A DNA stretch of 36,617 bases from an uncultured Pseudomonadota bacterium (GTDB taxonomy: Bacteria; Myxococcota_A; UBA9160; PR03), in the NCBI GenBank assembly GCA_900696485.1, contig CAADGG010000049.1, positions 1 to 36,617 on the forward strand, written 5' to 3'. Position 1 is the first letter of the stretch, and every line of letters begins with the position of its first letter. Both the position numbers and the translations under genes were made by a program. The notes under the pieces are model-generated. The model saw only the letters and a program-made list of their open reading frames with translations, had not been told where the DNA came from and ran no database searches. Positions 33,412-36,617 of this stretch are shown here, piece by piece.

Positions 33412-34299
33412 TCACCCCTCTCCCAGCGCGAAGGTGGTGAGCGCCTCCCGGCACGCCTCGGGGTTGTCGATCATCACGGAGTGGCCGGCCCGCGGGACGA
33501 CGACCAGACGGCCGTGCGCCAGCACCTCCTCCGCCATGCGCTCCGCGACGTCCGCCGAGACGACGTCCGAGGCGGCGCCGCGGATCACCAGCGTGGGGCA
33601 CGGGACGCGCGCGAGCGCCGCCCAGAGCTCCGCCGTGAGCCGCCTTTCCCGCTCGCGCATCTCGGCCTCGCTCGCGCGCTGGCGGCCGCGAAACCAGGCG
33701 GGATCGAGCCGAGGCTCGAAGCGACCGTCGGCCCGCGCGCGCAGGCCATGGCGCGCGAGCCGCTGCAGGGCCGCGGAATCGGCCGCCGGGTACTGGCGAG
33801 CCAGCAGCGCTCGATACTCCGCTTCGGAGGCGAAGCTCGGTCCGGCGGAGTCGCTGGCTGCCTCGCCGCTGCGCTGCACGTCGAGCTGGATCCGGACCGT
33901 GCCGCGGGCGTCCAGCTCCGGCGCGGAGTCGATGATGACGAGGCCGGCGACGCGCTCCGGATGGCGTCCGGCGAACCGCATCGAGATGCGTCCGCCGAGC
34001 GAGTGCCCGACCAGGACCAGCCGGTCGATGCCGAGCGCTTCCGTCAGCGCCTCGAGGTCCGCGACGTGGACGTCGTAGTCGTAGCGGGCCTCGGGGTCGC
34101 GGTCGGATGCGCCGTGGCCCCGCAGGTCGACGGCGAGCGTCCGGTAGTACGGCGCCACCTCGGGCGCGAGATCGTCCCAGACGTGAGCCTCGTTGCCGAA
34201 TCCGTGCACGAAGAGCAGCGGCACGCCGTCGTGGCTCCACTCGAGCACGTGCAGGGACAACCCATGGGTGACGGCGACGCGGATCGAAGTCGGCTCCAT
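33412..34299 (-). CDS. Alpha/beta hydrolase fold protein
   Basis: This 295-aa alpha/beta hydrolase has the HG oxyanion motif FVHGFGNEAHVWDDL (about 31-44), VDLRGHGASDRD, the nucleophile elbow LVGHSLGG (Ser about 100), a cap region of about 80 residues, and the catalytic acid and base in GAASDVVS and GHSVMID. It could be an esterase, epoxide hydrolase or C-C hydrolase; the substrate cannot be read. TAGGAT lies six bases before the ATG on this strand, and no Shine-Dalgarno is present, so a leaderless mRNA is likely. It is divergent from the CBS-pair gene and followed by the MOSC gene. Confidence 0.87.
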   Translation of the reverse strand: MEPTSIRVAVTHGLSLHVLEWSHDGVPLLFVHGFGNEAHVWDDLAPEVAPYYRTLAVDLRGHGASDRDPEARYDYDVHVADLEALTEALGIDRLVLVGHSLGGRISMRFAGRHPERVAGLVIIDSAPELDARGTVRIQLDVQRSGEAASDSAGPSFASEAEYRALLARQYPAADSAALQRLARHGLRARADGRFEPRLDPAWFRGRQRASEAEMRERERRLTAELWAALARVPCPTLVIRGAASDVVSADVAERMAEEVLAHGRLVVVPRAGHSVMIDNPEACREALTTFALGEG

Positions 34300-34305
34300 G
34301 CCGGA

Positions 34306-34378
34306 ATCCTACTGGGAATCTCCGGGTCCCGCCGCGGGTCTCCGCGCGCGTGGAGTCGAACCGACCGGCGTGTATGAT
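34306..34378. promoter_or_regulatory. Divergent start-proximal -10 hexamers
   Basis: TAGGAT on the minus strand (34311-34306) lies six bases from the alpha/beta hydrolase ATG. TATGAT on the plus strand (34373-34378) lies twelve bases from the GTG chosen for the CBS-pair gene. Both are TANNNT sequences, and neither gene has a ribosome-binding site. Confidence 0.35.
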
Positions 34379-34390
34379 TCCCGCTACGCC

Positions 34391-34834
34391 GTGGATGTCT
34401 CACAGCTCGATCACATTCCGACCGTCAAGGTCGCGATGACGCCGTTCCCGCACGCGGTCGACGCGGACGCACCGGTGTCAGCCGCGCTGGCGATGATGGA
34501 AGAGCACGGCGTGCACCAGCTTCCCGTCACGGATCGGGGCCGCCTGCTCGGCGTCGTGGCCCGCGGCGATGTCTTGCTGGTGACATCCGGCGCCCGCGGC
34601 CGCCCGCGCGTCGCGCGGGTTCGCGACGCCTGCGCGGTCGCCGCCTACGTCGTCGAGGATCGCGAGCGACTCGACCGCGTGCTCGAGCACATGGCGAAGG
34701 AGCACCGGCCGGCTGCCCTCGTCGTACGGCGCGACAAACTGGTGGGCATCTTCACGTTCACCGATGCGTGTCGGATCCTGGCCGGCTGGCTGCGCACGCG
34801 CTTCCTGGAGCCGGGCGGCGACGACGCCGCATGA
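34391..34834 (+). CDS. CBS-pair domain protein
   Basis: This stand-alone Bateman-module protein of about 147 aa has two CBS repeats: TPFPHAVDADAPVSAALAMM with HQLPVTDRGRLLGVVARGDVL, and AYVVEDRERLDRVLEHMAKE with PAALVVRRDKLVGIFTFTDA. CBS pairs bind adenosine nucleotides and sense energy charge or redox state; free-standing ones regulate partner proteins. The start is uncertain: the GTG at 34391 gives VDVSQLDHIPTVKVAMTPF, while a GTG at 34370 overlaps the TATGAT element. It converges with the 7TM-PAS gene with a gap of 22 bases. Confidence 0.85.
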   Translation: MDVSQLDHIPTVKVAMTPFPHAVDADAPVSAALAMMEEHGVHQLPVTDRGRLLGVVARGDVLLVTSGARGRPRVARVRDACAVAAYVVEDRERLDRVLEHMAKEHRPAALVVRRDKLVGIFTFTDACRILAGWLRTRFLEPGGDDAA

Positions 34835-34856
34835 ACGCGCGGCTCCGCCGCGTGGG

Positions 34857-35786
34857 TCAAGCCGCAGTTTCGTGTCGCAACGCCGTTTCGGGCGGGGCGT
34901 GCAGGAACGCGAAGCGGGCGACGACCCGTCCCGCCACCCGCACCTCCGACTGCTCGACGCGATAGCGGTCCGGTGCCTCGGCCATGATGGCATCGAGCGC
35001 ACGGCCGATGGCTTCGGCGCGCGGGAGCGAGAGCGCCATCTCCGCATGCATGTTCACCGCGAAGACCCGGCCGCTGCGGTCTGCCATCACGATGCCGAGC
35101 GGGAGGTGATCGATGAGTTCGCGCTGTGCGAGCGGGCGCACGTCGAACAAGCCGCCCGGGAACAGCGCGCCGGCCAGTGCGAGGCCGACCGGCGTCAGGA
35201 ACAGTGGCGTGGGATCCCGGCCGTCGGGGAAGCCGAACCAGGTCCACGACACGTGCGCGGCCAGCGGCAGCAAGGCCGAGAGACCGATCGCGATCGACGG
35301 GGCGCCACGCGATCCGCCGCGCTGGAGCCCGCTCATCACGTGCAGCGTCGAGCCCGCCAGGATCATCGCGTAGGCGAACGGCGTGAAGGCCCGCCACAGG
35401 GGACCCGGCTGCCCGAGCTGCGGCATCACCGCGGCGCTCCACGGCTCGACGAACAGCAGCAGCCACAGCAGCAGCCCGGGAAGCGAGAGCGCCGCGGGAA
35501 ACCACGGGATCCGGCGCGCCACCGGCCACCGGGCCATGTGGGCGGCGAGCCCGATCCAGAGCGGTCCGACGAGAACCAGACCGAGCATCGAGAGCCGCAG
35601 GCCGGCCCAGGAGTCGATCAGGTCGCGGTCCGCCAGCAGGCCGCCGGCGCACCAGATCGCACCGGTCAGCAAGAGCAACGCGAAGGTCCGGCGGCCGGCG
35701 ACGTCGCTGCCGCGCAGCAAGGCGGCGCCCGCCCCGAAGAGCGCGACCAGCATGTTCAACTCGAGGACCAGCGAAAACAGCGACAC
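34857..35786 (-). CDS. 7TM membrane protein with C-terminal PAS domain and no output domain
   Basis: This protein of about 309 aa has seven predicted membrane helices in the first 210 residues (for example LVLELNMLVALFGAGAALL, LSMLGLVLVGPLWIGLAAHM and ALSLPGLLLWLLLFV), like the 7TM input domain of some histidine kinases. A PAS-like domain follows (RELIDHLPLGIVMADRSGRV, then FAVNMHAEMALSLPRAEAIG and a final EVRVAGRVVARFAFLH strand). The frame then ends, so there is no kinase, cyclase or regulator domain. It may be a truncated sensor or a signalling adaptor. I chose the GTG at 35786, just before the first helix; an ATG at 35867 would add 27 polar residues. It is divergent from the Fur-family gene. 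Confidence 0.72.
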   Translation of the reverse strand: MSLFSLVLELNMLVALFGAGAALLRGSDVAGRRTFALLLLTGAIWCAGGLLADRDLIDSWAGLRLSMLGLVLVGPLWIGLAAHMARWPVARRIPWFPAALSLPGLLLWLLLFVEPWSAAVMPQLGQPGPLWRAFTPFAYAMILAGSTLHVMSGLQRGGSRGAPSIAIGLSALLPLAAHVSWTWFGFPDGRDPTPLFLTPVGLALAGALFPGGLFDVRPLAQRELIDHLPLGIVMADRSGRVFAVNMHAEMALSLPRAEAIGRALDAIMAEAPDRYRVEQSEVRVAGRVVARFAFLHAPPETALRHETAA

Positions 35787-35881
35787 CGATGGCGCCCCCC
35801 CGCCGGCGCTTATCGGTTGGCCAAGAGGCCGGGTAAAGACCGACACGGACCGGGCCGGACGGGGCATCGAACCGCGGGGAT

Positions 35882-35911
35882 TTGGTCGGCCGGCGTCGGA
35901 GCCCCTAGACT
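35882..35911 (+). promoter_or_regulatory. Promoter of the Fur-family gene
   Basis: TTGGTC (35882-35887) and TAGACT (35906-35911) are 18 bases apart, and the ATG follows nine bases after the -10 hexamer. There is no Shine-Dalgarno, so the transcript is probably leaderless or nearly so. Confidence 0.4.
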
Positions 35912-35920
35912 CCGCGGCTC

Positions 35921-36358
35921 ATGCGCCGGAGCCCCGAGGAGATCGAGATGCTCCTTCGCGCGCGGGGTCTGTCGCTGACCCCGCAGCGCCGGGCCATCCT
36001 GCGCCATCTCTCGGCGCGCGGAGGGCACTGGACCGCGGCCGAAGTGCTCACGAGCCTCACCGGCGAGTTCGCGCTGGCGAGCCGCGCCACGGTCTACAGC
36101 ACCCTGTCCCTGCTCCGGGAACTCGGCGTGCTGGCCGACGTGCCGGCCCCCGGCCCCGGCGGCGAGGCCCGCTACGACGTGAACCCCGAGCCGCATCAGC
36201 ACTTCGTCTGCCGGCGCTGCGGCCTGCTCGAGGACGTCCCGCTGGCCTGGTTTCCGGTCGTGATTCCGTCCGGGGTCACGCCGGGATTCGCGGTCGATCA
36301 GTTCCGGATCGTCGCCGAGGGGCTGTGCGGCGGCTGCGGGGCCGACCGGTCCGACTGA
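35921..36358 (+). CDS. Fur/PerR-family metalloregulator
   Basis: This 145-aa transcriptional regulator of the ferric-uptake family has a winged-helix DNA-binding domain with LTPQRRAILRHL (19-30) and recognition helix SRATVYSTLSLLRELG (54-69), and a dimerisation domain with HQHFVCRRCG (His92, His94, Cys97, Cys100) and CGGC (Cys136-Cys139). The two CxxC pairs form the structural zinc site typical of PerR- and Fur-type proteins. Whether it senses iron, peroxide, zinc or manganese is not decided by sequence. Possible targets in the window include the divergent 7TM-PAS gene; this is inference. GC-rich hairpins follow the stop. Confidence 0.9.
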   Translation: MRRSPEEIEMLLRARGLSLTPQRRAILRHLSARGGHWTAAEVLTSLTGEFALASRATVYSTLSLLRELGVLADVPAPGPGGEARYDVNPEPHQHFVCRRCGLLEDVPLAWFPVVIPSGVTPGFAVDQFRIVAEGLCGGCGADRSD

Positions 36359-36390
36359 CGGAGCCGCGGGAGCCGTTCCCGCTTTCCGGC

Positions 36391-36434
36391 AGCCCGCCGC
36401 GCTCCGCCGGGCCGGCGGGCTGGCGCCCGCCGGC
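36391..36434 (+). terminator. Overlapping GC-rich hairpins downstream of the Fur-family gene
   Basis: AGCCCGCCG/CGGCGGGCT (36391-36399 with 36413-36421) and GCCGGCGGGC/GCCCGCCGGC (36411-36420 with 36425-36434, 10-bp stem, 4-nt loop) share bases and are mutually exclusive. The second is a strong hairpin about 50 bases after the stop, but no U-tract follows, so termination is likely but not certain. Confidence 0.4.
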
Positions 36435-36490
36435 TAGATCCTGCAAAATCCAGCTCGTGGTCCGACCTCCGACGTCCGAACCTCCGACAA

Positions 36491-36617
36491 CGGAACGCCG
36501 GAGGATCGGAACGCCGGAGGATCGGAACGCCGGAGGATCGGAACGCCGGAGGATCGGAACGCCGGAGGATCGGAACGCCGGAGGATCGGAACGCCGGAGG
36601 ATCGGAACGCCGGAGGA
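36491..36617. repeat. 16-bp tandem repeat array, cut by the window edge
   Basis: The unit CGGAACGCCGGAGGAT repeats head to tail without mismatch from 36491: seven full copies and 15 bases of an eighth, reaching the last base of the window. The true length is therefore unknown. The unit length is not a multiple of three. The bases just before (36461-36490) contain degenerate CTCCGAC/CTCCGAA relatives. There are no spacers, so it is not a CRISPR array. Confidence 0.85.

Noticed and set aside
36491..36617. CRISPR array
   Set aside because: The units are 16 bp, directly adjacent with no spacers, and there are no cas genes.

Overview
The window is very GC-rich bacterial chromosome with almost every third codon position G or C. 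The gene content points to an aerobic or facultative, Gram-negative, soil- or water-type bacterium of the former 'Deltaproteobacteria' kind (Myxococcota, Desulfobacterota or Binatota-like). It has outer-membrane lipid transport genes (MlaA, MlaC/HpnM, HpnN), a complete [NiFe]-hydrogenase maturation set, a luciferase-like (F420/FMN) oxidoreductase, LuxC/LuxE fatty-aldehyde enzymes and crotonase/SDR-type acyl-CoA genes. The phylum is an inference from gene content. No rRNA, tRNA, CRISPR array, phage gene or recognisable transposase gene was seen.

Layout, left to right. 1-662 (-): partial secreted protein running off the left edge. 1037-4757 (-): overlapping three-gene operon for a class III aminotransferase, a LuxE-type acyl-protein synthetase and a LuxC-type acyl-CoA reductase, probably making fatty aldehydes and perhaps fatty amines. 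4895-6477 (+): CDF metal transporter overlapping folK. 6508-7432 (+): cysH (APS reductase) behind an AT-rich promoter with dyads and a leader with two hairpins. 7683-8597 (+): MFE-2-like SDR, followed by a perfect 42-bp-arm palindrome (8608-8693). 8755-9159 (+): small secreted protein. 9265-14488 (+): two tandem paralogous sensor kinases (PDZ, multi-TM, GAF, kinase). 14565-16956 (+): LLM-family oxidoreductase and bioA. 17014-17748 (-): SDR with Phe in place of the catalytic Tyr.

17853-24611 (-) is a compact hydrogenase maturation operon transcribed hypF-hypC-hypD-hypE-[enoyl-CoA hydratase family gene]-hypA-hypB. The hydratase gene is embedded between hypE and hypA, and no hydrogenase structural gene lies in the window. 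24612-25316 is a poorly coding stretch with a small ORF that carries an internal 10-bp motif repeated three times. 25389-26910 (+): M19-type dipeptidase and RidA. 26952-28079 (-): membrane-anchored beta-propeller-like protein. 28340-32664: envelope lipid transport module (mlaA +, mlaC/hpnM -, hpnN +). 32621-34299 (-): alpha/beta hydrolase and MOSC protein. 34391-34834 (+): CBS-pair protein. 34857-35786 (-): 7TM-PAS protein without an output domain. 35921-36358 (+): Fur/PerR-family regulator, then GC-rich hairpins and a 16-bp tandem repeat array that runs off the right edge.

Two themes run through the window. Many genes are translationally coupled by ATGA or GTGA overlaps (aminotransferase/luxE/luxC, CDF/folK, hypD/hypE). 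Several first genes of transcription units have a TANNNT -10-like hexamer only 6-12 nt before the start codon and no Shine-Dalgarno sequence, which suggests frequent leaderless transcripts.
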